From Treponema sp. CETP13 (GTDB taxonomy: Bacteria > Spirochaetota > Spirochaetia > Treponematales > Treponemataceae): a DNA stretch of 64,000 nucleotides. Within the stretch, counting starts at the first letter, position 1. Every line of letters starts with the position of its first letter. The stretch spans positions 1-64,000 of the forward strand of contig MLPZ01000001.1 in NCBI GenBank assembly GCA_001885315.1, read 5' to 3'. Position numbers and translations under genes: made by a program. Of the stretch, positions 53,247-62,173 are shown in pieces. The notes under the pieces were generated by a model. The model saw only the letters and a program-made list of their open reading frames with translations. It was not told the DNA's origin and searched no databases.

Positions 53247-54620
53247 TTAATTAAGTGAATTATTTGTTGTTTCTTCACTTTTGTCGAGTTCTTTATAAAA
53301 GCTCAGTATCATTAGAGCACAAATGCAACCGGATACAAAATCTGACAATGGAAAGGCAATCCAGACTCCTATTGCTCCAAACAGTAAGCTTAAGATTAAA
53401 CAAGCTGGAATAAATACAAAGGCTTGTTTTAAAAGTGAAGCAATAATTGACTCTTTAGCTCTTCCAACTGACATAAAAATCGAAGAGCCAAAAACGGTGA
53501 ATGGTGAAAAAATCATTAAACAAACAACAATACGAACTATAGGAGTTCCTATTCGTATAAATTCAGGTTCGTTTGCAAACATAGCTACAAAAGTTGCGGT
53601 AAAGATCAACATTAATGCAGTTATAATGAAGCTATAAAAAAACATGGCAAGAAAAGCTTTTTTTATAACTTCTTTTGAGCGATTATAATTCTTTGCGCCA
53701 TATGCATAGCCTAAGATAGGTTGTGCACCTTGTCTAATTCCGACCAGTGGCATAGACATAAAAGATGTAATTTTAATAATGATTCCATAAATGGCTATAT
53801 ATAATTCTGCATTATTATATCGACCTAAAATATTATTTACTAAAAGAGCAGTGATAGCTGTGCTTGCTTGAAAAATAAGAGCAGAAAAGCCTATTGCACA
53901 AATTTCGGCTAGACTTTTCCCTGATGGATGTAAAAATTTAAGTGAAAAATGGAATATTGAATGTCCAGTTATGTAAAAAATAAATAAGTATGTTGCATTT
54001 ACCATTTGGCCTATAATAGTTGCCAAAGCAGCTCCTTCAATACCTTTTTGAAGAATGACAATAAATATATAATCTAAAATAATATTTGTTATAGCTCCTA
54101 GTGACATAGAAATCATAGAAGTTTTAGCATGGCCTTCTGCACGAACAATATTATTCATAACAACACTAAATATAAAGAAAAAGAAACCTGGGAACACATA
54201 TTTCATATAATCGATAGCATATGGCAAGATTGTTTCTGTTGCCCCAAAAAGACGTAAAATGGGTTCCATAAAAATAAGTCCGACTGTTACGTAAATTAAT
54301 TCTATAATAAAACTATAAAAAACTACATTCATGAGTGTTTTATTGGCATCGTCTTGCCTTTTTGCACCTAGCCTTCTTGAAATAATAGAAGCTCCCCCCA
54401 TGCCAAACATACCTCCTGTACCAAGAGCTATCATCTGAATTGGAAAGGCTATTGATAATCCTGTGATACCAATGGAACCAACATTTTGTCCAATAAATAT
54501 TGTATCAATAATATTGTAGAGCGAGTTTATAAACATACTTAAAGTTGCTGGAAGTGAAAGTGTAAGTAGGGCTTTTGGAATTGAATAATTACGTAAAACA
54601 TTGATTTGTTTTGAGGGCAT
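53247..54620 (-). CDS. MATE-family efflux transporter 1
   Basis: A 457-residue MatE protein with twelve helices in two similar halves, which exchanges cations or drugs for sodium or protons. NVLRNYSIPKALLTLSLPAT leads to SMFINSLYNIIDTIFIGQ, the standard N-terminal stretch, and GTGGMFGMGGASIISRRLGA is typical for the NorM/DinF-related group. The frame extends upstream, but AGGAG five bases before ATG at 54620 settles the start. Its promoter (TTGACA, 17 bases, TACATT on the minus strand) lies between it and a second MATE gene on the other strand. Confidence 0.93.
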   Translation of the reverse strand: MPSKQINVLRNYSIPKALLTLSLPATLSMFINSLYNIIDTIFIGQNVGSIGITGLSIAFPIQMIALGTGGMFGMGGASIISRRLGAKRQDDANKTLMNVVFYSFIIELIYVTVGLIFMEPILRLFGATETILPYAIDYMKYVFPGFFFFIFSVVMNNIVRAEGHAKTSMISMSLGAITNIILDYIFIVILQKGIEGAALATIIGQMVNATYLFIFYITGHSIFHFSLKFLHPSGKSLAEICAIGFSALIFQASTAITALLVNNILGRYNNAELYIAIYGIIIKITSFMSMPLVGIRQGAQPILGYAYGAKNYNRSKEVIKKAFLAMFFYSFIITALMLIFTATFVAMFANEPEFIRIGTPIVRIVVCLMIFSPFTVFGSSIFMSVGRAKESIIASLLKQAFVFIPACLILSLLFGAIGVWIAFPLSDFVSGCICALMILSFYKELDKSEETTNNSLN

Positions 54621-54659
54621 GTAATCTCCTAGTTGATTATAAAAAAAAGTCGTTAAAAA

Positions 54660-54688
54660 AATGTAGTGAATCTTAGTTAACATGTCAA
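54660..54688 (-). promoter_or_regulatory. Promoter of MATE gene 1
   Basis: On the minus strand TTGACA (54688-54683), 17 bases, TACATT (54665-54660), 40 bases before the ATG. Confidence 0.75.
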
Positions 54689-54716
54689 GCAAAGCACGTC
54701 TTTATAAATATTTAGT

Positions 54717-56114
54717 TTGACTGAAAAAGTTTTATCTGTTACTGTTCATAGAAATATAATGAAAGAAAAAGAAATAAAATTTACAGAAGGGTCAATATTT
54801 AGGCCACTTATTCGATTTACAACTCCTATTTTTTTCTCGCTGCTTTTGCAATGTTTGTATGGTGCTGTAGATTTGGTTGTTGTAGGACAATTTGCACAAT
54901 CTGATAGTATTTCAGCTGTCGCTACTGGATCCCAGATAGCCCATGTGTTGTTAATGATTATTTCTGGGCTTAGCATGGGAACAACAATTTTATTAGGTCA
55001 GAAAATAGGAGCTAAAAAATTCGATGAAGCCGGATCCGTTGTTGGCACAACAATTGCTCTTTATTGTATAGTTATTGCTTTGGTCACTATTTTTATGTCA
55101 GGATTTGCGACACAAATTGCAAAATTAGTTAATGCTCCAGAAAGGGCTTTTATACCTACGGTTGATTATATTCGCATTACAGGATTAGGAGCTGTTTTTT
55201 TAATTGGATATAATGTTTTTGGTGCAATCTTTCGTGGAATAGGAGACTCTAAAACACCGCTTTTTGCTGTCATTATTGCTACGATACTAAATATAGCAGG
55301 TGATTTGTTTTTAGTAGGGGTTTGTGGTATGGGAGCAAAAGGGGCTGCGATAGCAACAGTCTTTGCACAAGCTTTAAGTGTTGTGATCTCGGTTGTTATT
55401 GCAAAAAAACACGGGTTTCCTTTTGATTTTACACGAAAAGATATTTATTTAAATAAAAATATGACGGCTTTAATTGTAAAACTTGGTGCACCAATTGCTA
55501 TCCAAAATGGATTAATTCAGATTTCCTTTTTAGCTATCACGGCAATTATAAATGTTTTTGGAGTAACAATTTCAGCCGGTGTAGGAATAACTGAAAGAAT
55601 GATAAGTTTTTTAATGCTTTCTCAAATATCATTCGGCGAATCTTTAGCTGCATTTGTAGCTCATAATGTTGGTGCTCAAAAATACAACAGAGCTACGAAA
55701 AGCCTTATTATCACAATTATTGTATCAGTTTCAATTAGTATTATTATTGCTTTTATTGCTTTTTTTCATGGAAAGTGGTTGTTACAAATATTTACAACAG
55801 ATAAAAATGTACTGGCTGCCAGTTATGAGTATTTGCAAGTTTATTCATTTGACATTGTTTCAACAGCTTTGCTTTTTTGCTTTATTGGTTATTTTAATGG
55901 TTTTGGAAAAACGCGTTTTAATATGTGGCACGGTATTATAGGTTCTCTTTTTGTACGTATTCCTTTATCCTATGTTTTTGCACAAAAAGTTCCTTTTTCA
56001 CTTTTTCTTATTGGGGCTGCAATACCTATATCATCAGGAGTTCAGGATATATTATGTATTATTTATTTTATATATTTACAACGAAAAACTGTAAATAAAA
56101 AACAATATTTGTAA
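54717..56114 (+). CDS. MATE-family efflux transporter 2
   Basis: A 465-residue MatE protein divergent from the first. RPLIRFTTPIFFSLLLQCLY followed by GAVDLVVVGQFAQSDSISAV, and later GAIFRGIGDSKTPLFAVIIA, mark the DinF/YeeO-like branch; it is clearly not a recent copy of its neighbour. The start is uncertain: TTG at 54717 opens the frame, while ATG at 54759 (MKEKEIKFTEG, 451 residues) begins the usual N-terminus; neither has a clear ribosome-binding site. Substrates of either pump are unknown. Two MATE genes with a shared 96-base control region suggest co-regulated or complementary pumps. Confidence 0.9.
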   Translation: MTEKVLSVTVHRNIMKEKEIKFTEGSIFRPLIRFTTPIFFSLLLQCLYGAVDLVVVGQFAQSDSISAVATGSQIAHVLLMIISGLSMGTTILLGQKIGAKKFDEAGSVVGTTIALYCIVIALVTIFMSGFATQIAKLVNAPERAFIPTVDYIRITGLGAVFLIGYNVFGAIFRGIGDSKTPLFAVIIATILNIAGDLFLVGVCGMGAKGAAIATVFAQALSVVISVVIAKKHGFPFDFTRKDIYLNKNMTALIVKLGAPIAIQNGLIQISFLAITAIINVFGVTISAGVGITERMISFLMLSQISFGESLAAFVAHNVGAQKYNRATKSLIITIIVSVSISIIIAFIAFFHGKWLLQIFTTDKNVLAASYEYLQVYSFDIVSTALLFCFIGYFNGFGKTRFNMWHGIIGSLFVRIPLSYVFAQKVPFSLFLIGAAIPISSGVQDILCIIYFIYLQRKTVNKKQYL

Positions 56115-56128
56115 TAATACATTGTTTT
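56099..56128. terminator. Possible bidirectional terminator between MATE 2 and LRR lipoprotein
   Basis: AAAACAAT (56099-56106) and ATTGTTTT (56121-56128) are perfect 8-bp arms over a 14-base loop. The stem is AT-rich and overlaps both stop regions, so it may be weak. Confidence 0.5.
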
Positions 56129-57084
56129 TAATATGTGATTAGTGCATCTCCTGTAATCCAATTTAAACTATTAGCGTATAAATTATACTGATCCTCTGTT
56201 GCATATATGACCATAGCATTATTAAATCCACAGGATAATTTTTCTAAATTGGGACAGTTTTTAATATTTATGCTTTTTAACAGGTTTGAATGGCAATCGA
56301 GCTGTTCTAATGCCGTATTAGATCTTATATCGAGCGTTGTTAAATTGTTTTCGCCACACCATAGATGAGTAAGATCAGTGTTAGAGTTCACGTTTAAACT
56401 TGATAATTCTGTAGCAGTGCAATTCAAAGATAAAAGTGAGCTATTATTTCGTATGTTTAGTTTGTTTAAAGGGTTATGAGAACAGTCTATACTAGTTAAT
56501 TTTGAATTATTAGTAATATCAATTTCTTTTAGTTTATTATTATAACAATCTAAATTAAGTAGATTCTTATTTGCACTAATATCGAGTTTTGTTAATTTAT
56601 TGTTATTACAAACAAGATTTTTTACTAATGTATTGTTACTAATATCTAGTTTTATAAGTTTGTTTAAACTACACGAAACTATTTTAAGTTTTTCATTTTT
56701 ATGTAAATCTAATGTTTTAAGATTGTTATTATCGCATATTAAACCTTCTAAGTTTATAAATTCTTCGATACCAGTTAAATTACTAATACCTAAGTTTGAG
56801 ACATCAAGAACCTTTGGAGCTTGTATATCTAAAGAATCCCAGTTAGCAAGTAATTCTTGATTCCATGAATAATAGTCACCAGAATATGCCTGTGCTTCAG
56901 AAAGCTGGATTTCATCATCATAATTTGTGTTAATATTTTCATTCTCTACGAGAAACGCTTTAAAAATAGGGTCAGAAATCTTTATGTTTGCATCAGAACT
57001 TTTTGTACTTTTACACGATCCAATTGTGAATATGGCTATTAAGGTAATTAAAATACATGCACTTAGTTGTAATCTCTTTATCAT
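56128..57084 (-). CDS. Leucine-rich-repeat lipoprotein
   Basis: A 318-residue protein. Signal peptide with lipobox (TIGSC, Cys about residue 24) predicts a lipoprotein. Residues 38-75 carry a header module, KISDPIFKAFLVENENINTN then YDDEIQLSEAQAY, resembling an EF-hand-like loop. From about 100 to 300 come some nine repeats of about 21 residues of the form L-x2-L-D-C-x-N-N-x-L-x2-L-D-I, an LRR array with Cys in each turn (for instance LLNLDCYNNKLKEIDITNN). Likely surface exposed and binding other molecules. AAGGAT precedes ATG. It lies 39 bases after its larger paralogue and is probably in one transcript. Confidence 0.88.
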   Translation of the reverse strand: MIKRLQLSACILITLIAIFTIGSCKSTKSSDANIKISDPIFKAFLVENENINTNYDDEIQLSEAQAYSGDYYSWNQELLANWDSLDIQAPKVLDVSNLGISNLTGIEEFINLEGLICDNNNLKTLDLHKNEKLKIVSCSLNKLIKLDISNNTLVKNLVCNNNKLTKLDISANKNLLNLDCYNNKLKEIDITNNSKLTSIDCSHNPLNKLNIRNNSSLLSLNCTATELSSLNVNSNTDLTHLWCGENNLTTLDIRSNTALEQLDCHSNLLKSINIKNCPNLEKLSCGFNNAMVIYATEDQYNLYANSLNWITGDALITY

Positions 57085-57097
57085 TGATAATCCTTTT

Positions 57098-57115
57098 TTT
57101 GTTTAATTAAACAAA
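57098..57115. promoter_or_regulatory. 18-bp perfect palindrome before the LRR lipoprotein gene
   Basis: TTTGTTTAATTAAACAAA is symmetrical over its whole length and sits between the two LRR genes, just upstream of the AAGGAT ribosome-binding site of the second. It may be an operator or an mRNA hairpin. Confidence 0.55.
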
Positions 57116-57123
57116 TTGGTATG

Positions 57124-58830
57124 CTAATATACTAGCTTAGCATTATATAAATCCCAAATTTTTGTATCTGAATATGTAATTTCTTGTTCTTTTGTGACAT
57201 ACAAAACGTAAGGTTTGTCAGCATGACAATTAAATATTGTTAACAATGGACAATTTTGTATAGTTAGTTTTGCAAATTTATTATTAGAACAATCTAAAAC
57301 TTTTAAAGCAGGGGTTGCATTTATGTCAAGTTCTTCTAAATTGTTATTCCCGCATAATAAAACTTTTAGTGATGCATTATTCCCTAAATTAAGTTTCGTT
57401 AGATTATTTTTAAAGCAATACAAAAATTGAAGTTTTGTATTATTACTTAAATCAAGCTCGGTTAGTGTATTATTTGTGCAAATCAATCCTTGCAGTTGGC
57501 TAAATTCTTCAATCCCTGTTAAATCAGAGATTCCTAGATTAGAAATGTTAAGTATTTTTGGCCGATAAATTTCAAGTGATTGGTATAGTTGTATTGCAGA
57601 ATTATCCCATTCATAATCGTCTCCTTTATAAAATTTTGCTTCGAAACGTTGAATTTCAGAATCTTTATTAAGGTTTATATTGGGATTGTTTAGAAGATAT
57701 GTTTTAAATATAGCATCAGGAATATTTATAATGGCATCTGCAGCTTTTTTTGCAACCAATGGTTGTGCATCATCAAAATACCAATTTCCTGCTTCTGCGT
57801 AATTATAATATTGTATATCAGTTACAAAAAGTAATAACGAATCGTTATACCTACATTCCAAAACAGATAGGTTTGGGCATGCTTCTATATTCAGAAAGTG
57901 TAAATGGTTAACTCCACAATAGAGCTCTTTGAGTGCAATATTATTTGTTAAAATAAGTTCTTTTAGTTGGTTCCCATTGCATGCAATTTGTACTAGTTTT
58001 GGGTTTTTATGTACTGAAAGTTCTTTAAGTTGATTATAATTACAGAATAATCGTGTTAAAAGTGTATTATTTGTTAAATTAATAGATTTAAGTATATTAT
58101 TTGAACATTCTAGTAATTGTAATTTAGTATTAGTGCTTGTATCTAAATTAGAAAGAAGATTATCATTACAATATAAAACCGTAAGTTCTTGTGCATTCTT
58201 GACCGAAAGCTGTGTGAGTTTGTTTGCATCACAATAAAGAGTTTTTAATTTTTTGTTATTACTAACAGAAAGGTTTTCTAATTGGTTTTCAGAACAGGAT
58301 AAGACTTCTAAAAGCTTATTGTTTTGCATATCAAGATTAATAAGTTTGTTATTTGAACATAAAAAATATATAAGAGAAACATTATGTTCTAAATTAAGGT
58401 TTCTAATATAATTGTTACTACAATCTAGCGTTATAAGTGTTTTTATGGTGCTAACATCTAATGTTGTTATTTTATTATCTGCACAGGAAAGGCCTTCAAG
58501 ATTGGTGAATGCTTCAATACCAGTTAAGTCAGAAATGTTTTTACCTGAAACATCGAGTAGTTTAGGAGGAATAATTCCTAAATTACGATAAATACGTAAA
58601 ACAGGAGAACTCCAATTGTATTTATCACCGTGGTAGGCTTCGGCTTCTGATTTTTGAATCTTATCATCGCCGTTTGTATTTATATTTTTATTTTCGAGTA
58701 AACAAGTTTTAAAATTTGTGTCAGGAATAGTTACGATAAGGGTATTTTCGTTTGATTGAGCAAAAAGCTGAGTGTGTATGAAAAATAGAATGAAAATACT
58801 CGAGATTAATAGGATTTTTTTTATATTCAC
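57124..58830 (-). CDS. Exported leucine-rich-repeat protein with two header-LRR modules
   Basis: A 568-residue exported protein. Signal peptide IKKILLISSIFILFFIHTQL then FAQ, cleavable, without a lipobox. Two modules follow. Each begins with a header, IPDTNFKTCLLENKNINTNG then DDKIQKSEAEAY (module 1) and IPDAIFKTYLLNNPNINLNK then DSEIQRFEAKFY (module 2, about residue 360), then LRRs of about 21 residues (twelve in module 1, five in module 2). The header resembles an EF-hand loop. Module 1 ends ADAGNWYF-like, as does the paralogue downstream. The frame begins at GTG 58839, but AAGGTG lies well before a GTG at 58830, which is preferred. Surface adhesion or protein binding is inferred. Confidence 0.85.
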   Translation of the reverse strand: MNIKKILLISSIFILFFIHTQLFAQSNENTLIVTIPDTNFKTCLLENKNINTNGDDKIQKSEAEAYHGDKYNWSSPVLRIYRNLGIIPPKLLDVSGKNISDLTGIEAFTNLEGLSCADNKITTLDVSTIKTLITLDCSNNYIRNLNLEHNVSLIYFLCSNNKLINLDMQNNKLLEVLSCSENQLENLSVSNNKKLKTLYCDANKLTQLSVKNAQELTVLYCNDNLLSNLDTSTNTKLQLLECSNNILKSINLTNNTLLTRLFCNYNQLKELSVHKNPKLVQIACNGNQLKELILTNNIALKELYCGVNHLHFLNIEACPNLSVLECRYNDSLLLFVTDIQYYNYAEAGNWYFDDAQPLVAKKAADAIINIPDAIFKTYLLNNPNINLNKDSEIQRFEAKFYKGDDYEWDNSAIQLYQSLEIYRPKILNISNLGISDLTGIEEFSQLQGLICTNNTLTELDLSNNTKLQFLYCFKNNLTKLNLGNNASLKVLLCGNNNLEELDINATPALKVLDCSNNKFAKLTIQNCPLLTIFNCHADKPYVLYVTKEQEITYSDTKIWDLYNAKLVY

Positions 58831-58901
58831 TTTTTTCACCTTGCTAATTTTAACATGGGTTACCGTTTTCTAGCAAGCATTCTTTTCTGTGTTTTTTTTT
58901 A

Positions 58902-58930
58902 TTTACGATAGACAAAAAGGCTGTTATAAT
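58902..58930 (+). promoter_or_regulatory. Promoter of the ArsC-like/LacI genes
   Basis: TTTACG (58902-58907), 17 bases, TATAAT (58925-58930), 28 bases before the ATG at 58958. Confidence 0.65.
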
Positions 58931-58957
58931 AAAAAACATATAAAAATAGGAGTATAG

Positions 58958-59293
58958 ATGAATATTCAAATATTTGGAACAAAAAAGTGTCGTGATACGC
59001 AAAAAGCTGAGCGTTGGTTTAAGGAACGCAATATCCAATTTCAATTTATTAACTTAAAAGAAAAAGAAATGAGTCTTGGTGAATTTAATTCTGTACTTAC
59101 TGCTGTTGGTGGTGTTGAAAATCTAATTAATAAGAGCAGTAAGGATTTTTCGAAAATTGCATATCTTATGGACGAAGATATTGTTAATAAAGTTTTTGAA
59201 AATCAGCTAACATTATTATTAACTCCAATAGTTAGAAACGGTAGGAAGGCTACATGTGGTATGCAACCTGACGTTTGGAAAAATTGGGAATAA
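58958..59293 (+). CDS. ArsC/Spx-family thioredoxin-fold protein
   Basis: A 111-residue protein of the ArsC-like family: NIQIFGTKKCRDTQKAERWF gives the thioredoxin-fold start with a single Cys in C-R-D-T, followed by ERNIQFQFINLKEKEMS and, near the end, LLLTPIVRNGRKATCG, with the cis-Pro. One active Cys rather than C-x2-C makes redox switching like Spx unlikely; it resembles YffB-type glutathione-linked reductases or arsenate-reductase relatives. A true arsenate reductase is not supported, because the usual Arg residues and ars neighbours are missing. It is 25 bases upstream of the LacI regulator and may be cotranscribed with it. Confidence 0.8.
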   Translation: MNIQIFGTKKCRDTQKAERWFKERNIQFQFINLKEKEMSLGEFNSVLTAVGGVENLINKSSKDFSKIAYLMDEDIVNKVFENQLTLLLTPIVRNGRKATCGMQPDVWKNWE

Positions 59294-59318
59294 TGATTTA
59301 GTAAGGAAGATAAATTTC

Positions 59319-60335
59319 ATGATAACAATTTATGATATAGCCAAAAAAACAGGATATACGGCTCCAACTATTTCAAAAGCTATAAATGGAAATGGAGGAT
59401 TAAGTCAGAAAACTCGAGCACGAATTTTAAAAGTAGTAGAAGATTTAGAATATAAGCCTAACATGGCAGCTCGCGCACTTACGACAAGAAAAACACATTT
59501 AATAGGTGTGATTTTTGAAGATTCAAATATGGGTCGAGGTTTTGAGCACCCTTTATTCGGAGGGTTATTAAATGCATTTCGTTATCTTGTTGAAGATGCC
59601 GGTTATGATATACTTTTTTTGTCTAAACACTTTCAACAAAAAAATAATTCATATGTTGAGCATTCTCAATATCGTGATGTAGATGGAATTCTTTTATTAA
59701 ATCCTGATGCATCTTCTCTGGAATTATCTAAGTTAGCAGAGTGTGGGATCCCTTGCGTATCTACAAATGATTTTATTCCGGGAATTTCTACTATTGTATC
59801 TGCAAACAAAGAGGCTGGTTTTCAAGCAACAGAGTATTTAATTTCTATGGGACATCGAAATATTGGTTTTCTTGGTGCCCCTTTTACTAGTACCTCTCGA
59901 GCTTCTGTAGAACGAAGACAAGGGTATGAAGAGGCCTTAAAAAAGGCAAATTTAAATGTTAATTCTTCTTATATTGAAGTATGTACAGGTTGGCAAATAG
60001 AAGCTGGTTTTGAGGGAGCAAAAAGACTTTGTGAACGAAATAAAGATTTAACAGCTGTATTTTGTGCTAATGACACAATCGCATTTGGATTAATTCTGTA
60101 TTGCAATCAAAACAATATTCCATTACCAGATAAACTTTCTATCGTTGGATTTGATGATGACCGAGTTGCTTCTTATATCACGCCGTCATTAACAACTTTT
60201 AGGCAAAATAAACAGATACTTGCCAAAATGACTGCAGATGTATTATTGCAATCTATTGCCGGAAATCAAATTACAGAAACAATCCGAGTTCCAGCTGAAA
60301 TGATTATTCGTGATTCTGTAAAAAAAATTATTTAA
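59319..60335 (+). CDS. LacI-family transcription regulator
   Basis: A 338-residue LacI protein. The helix-turn-helix and hinge, TIYDIAKKTGYTAPTISKAI followed by KVVEDLEYKPNMAARALTT, are followed by a periplasmic-binding-like effector domain (HLIGVIFEDSNM; SMGHRNIGFLGAP; TAVFCANDTIAFGLI; VGFDDDRVASYITPSLTTF). ATG 59319 is preceded by AAGGAAG; the open frame starts earlier at a GTG inside the ArsC-like gene. It sits 116 bases before iorA, whose promoter holds the palindrome ACAACGTTGT. A link to the cellobiose operator at 48394 is possible but the two palindromes differ in spacing. The effector is unknown. Confidence 0.93.
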   Translation: MITIYDIAKKTGYTAPTISKAINGNGGLSQKTRARILKVVEDLEYKPNMAARALTTRKTHLIGVIFEDSNMGRGFEHPLFGGLLNAFRYLVEDAGYDILFLSKHFQQKNNSYVEHSQYRDVDGILLLNPDASSLELSKLAECGIPCVSTNDFIPGISTIVSANKEAGFQATEYLISMGHRNIGFLGAPFTSTSRASVERRQGYEEALKKANLNVNSSYIEVCTGWQIEAGFEGAKRLCERNKDLTAVFCANDTIAFGLILYCNQNNIPLPDKLSIVGFDDDRVASYITPSLTTFRQNKQILAKMTADVLLQSIAGNQITETIRVPAEMIIRDSVKKII

Positions 60336-60389
60336 AGATTCAATATTGTAAGTACACTTAATTTTATGTAGTTGTGTTAAAAAAAAACG

Positions 60390-60418
60390 TGGACAACGTT
60401 GTTATGGGCTGTTATAAT
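60390..60418 (+). promoter_or_regulatory. iorA promoter with ACAACGTTGT palindrome
   Basis: TGGACA (60390-60395), 17 bases and TATAAT (60413-60418) form the promoter. The perfect 10-bp palindrome ACAACGTTGT (60393-60402), with the central CG typical of LacI-family sites, overlaps the -35 box. The LacI gene ends 54 bases upstream. Confidence 0.75.
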
Positions 60419-60451
60419 AATGTACATTAAATCATAAATATTGAGGTTTTT

Positions 60452-62170
60452 ATGAACGATGTTGTACTACTCGGAGATGAAGCGCTTGCTTTAGGTTGCC
60501 TTCATGCTGGACTTTCTTGTGGATTTGGATATCCAGGAACTCCTTCCACTGAAATAATGGAATATTTAATAGATGTATATGAAAAAAGTGTTTTTGATAC
60601 ACAAAATCCTTTTGTTGCTCAATGGTGTTCAAACGAAAAGACGGCATATGAGTCGGCTTTAGGTGCAAGTTTTGCTGGAAAACGTGCTATAGTTACAATG
60701 AAACATGTTGGCTTAAATGTTGCTGGGGATCCATTTATGAACTCGGCAATGGTGAAAATAAATGGTGGTTTAATTGTTGCTGTAGCGGATGATCCAAGTA
60801 TGCATTCATCCCAGGGAGAGCAAGATTCACGTTTTATGGCCGATTTTGCACAAATACCGTGTTTTGAACCCACTAGTCAGCAAGAAGCATACGAAATGGC
60901 TTTTGAAGCCTTTGAAACTTCTGAAAAATTTCATACTCCAGTTATGATGCGTTTAGTGACACGATTATCACATAGTCGTGCTCCGATACATCCTATAGAT
61001 GAAAGTAAAATAGTTCCTCGTAATGCTCTAAAAAAAGCAGATCGAAGCGATTGGATGCTTTTACCAGCTTTGGCACGTCGTCGTTATGATACAATTTTAG
61101 ACCGACAAGGTGATTTATTAAAATGGTCTGAAACAAGTTCCCGTAATATACTCAAAATGACTAACCGAAGGGACTTAGCAATTATTACAAGTGGGCTTGG
61201 TCGTAACTATTACAACGAAAACCTTGCAGATTATGAAGCAGTTTGCAAAACTGAAGGGAAAGAACTTCCTTCATTTTTACATATTGCTACTATGCCGTTT
61301 CCTAAGGCTCTTATCCAAAAATTAGCTGATCAGTCAAGTACCATTTTAGTTATAGAAGAAGGGCAACCTCTTATCGAAAAAAGATTGTTAGGTTTATTTG
61401 CTTCTAATACAAAAATAATTGGTAAATTGAGTGGTCATCTAAATCAAAGTGGTGAATTGAACCCTGATATTGTTAGAAAAGCTTTAGGTCTTTGTGCCCA
61501 TGAAACAGCTCGTTCAAATCTAGGTGAAATGGCAGAATTTTGTATGAATCTTCCTGGCCGCCCACCTCAATTGTGTCAGGGATGTCCGCATGGTGACTCA
61601 TATGCCGCTCTAAACATAGCAGTTGAAAATCTAATTAAAAAAGGTGGAAAAGACAATGTTGCAGTAAATGCTGACATTGGTTGTTATTCACTTGGCGCTC
61701 GTCCCCCATATAATGCGATAGAATCTATTGTTTGCATGGGAGCTTCTCTTGGTATGGCTCGTGGAGCTTCCCAAGCTGGCATAAAATATACATTTGGGGT
61801 AATCGGAGATTCGACTTTTTTGCATTCCGGTATTACTAACTTAGTGGATTGTGTTTCTACAAATACACCTGTGACAGCTGTTATTTTAGATAACTCAATT
61901 GTTGCCATGACTGGTTGTCAAACAACTATGTTACCATCAAGTCAATTAGAACCTCTTGTTAAAGGGATTGGTATAGATCAAAAGCATATTAGAGTTTTGG
62001 CAACAACTCCCAAAAATCATGAAGCAAATGCCAAAGTGTTGGAAGAGGAAGCTGAATATAGGGGCCCATCTGTTGTTATTATGGTTCGAGAATGTCTTGA
62101 AGCATTTAGATTGCGTACCAAAAAAAAGAAAATAGCAGAAGCAAAAGCATCTTGCAATAAAAAGGATTAA
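60452..62170 (+). CDS. iorA: Indolepyruvate ferredoxin oxidoreductase, alpha subunit, lacking the ferredoxin domain
   Basis: A 572-residue thiamine-dependent subunit of IOR, which decarboxylates aryl-pyruvates to aryl-acetyl-CoA with ferredoxin as acceptor. The pyrimidine-binding domain (GYPGTPSTEIMEYL; DPSMHSSQGEQDSRF), the conserved LCQGCPHGDSY and the TPP/magnesium site (NADIGCYSLGARPP; GVIGDSTFLHSGITNL) are present. The usual C-terminal domain with two 4Fe-4S clusters is missing: after VVIMVRECLEAFRLRTKKKK the chain ends with no C-x2-C-x2-C-x3-C motif. Electrons must then leave by another protein or the family assignment must be relaxed. Start ATG has TTGAGG. It is 3 bases ahead of iorB. 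Confidence 0.9.
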   Translation: MNDVVLLGDEALALGCLHAGLSCGFGYPGTPSTEIMEYLIDVYEKSVFDTQNPFVAQWCSNEKTAYESALGASFAGKRAIVTMKHVGLNVAGDPFMNSAMVKINGGLIVAVADDPSMHSSQGEQDSRFMADFAQIPCFEPTSQQEAYEMAFEAFETSEKFHTPVMMRLVTRLSHSRAPIHPIDESKIVPRNALKKADRSDWMLLPALARRRYDTILDRQGDLLKWSETSSRNILKMTNRRDLAIITSGLGRNYYNENLADYEAVCKTEGKELPSFLHIATMPFPKALIQKLADQSSTILVIEEGQPLIEKRLLGLFASNTKIIGKLSGHLNQSGELNPDIVRKALGLCAHETARSNLGEMAEFCMNLPGRPPQLCQGCPHGDSYAALNIAVENLIKKGGKDNVAVNADIGCYSLGARPPYNAIESIVCMGASLGMARGASQAGIKYTFGVIGDSTFLHSGITNLVDCVSTNTPVTAVILDNSIVAMTGCQTTMLPSSQLEPLVKGIGIDQKHIRVLATTPKNHEANAKVLEEEAEYRGPSVVIMVRECLEAFRLRTKKKKIAEAKASCNKKD

Positions 62171-62173
62171 AGA

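Noticed and set aside
58958-59293. Annotating the ArsC-like protein as arsenate reductase
   Set aside because: Only the fold and one Cys agree; the needed Arg residues and any ars gene neighbours are missing.
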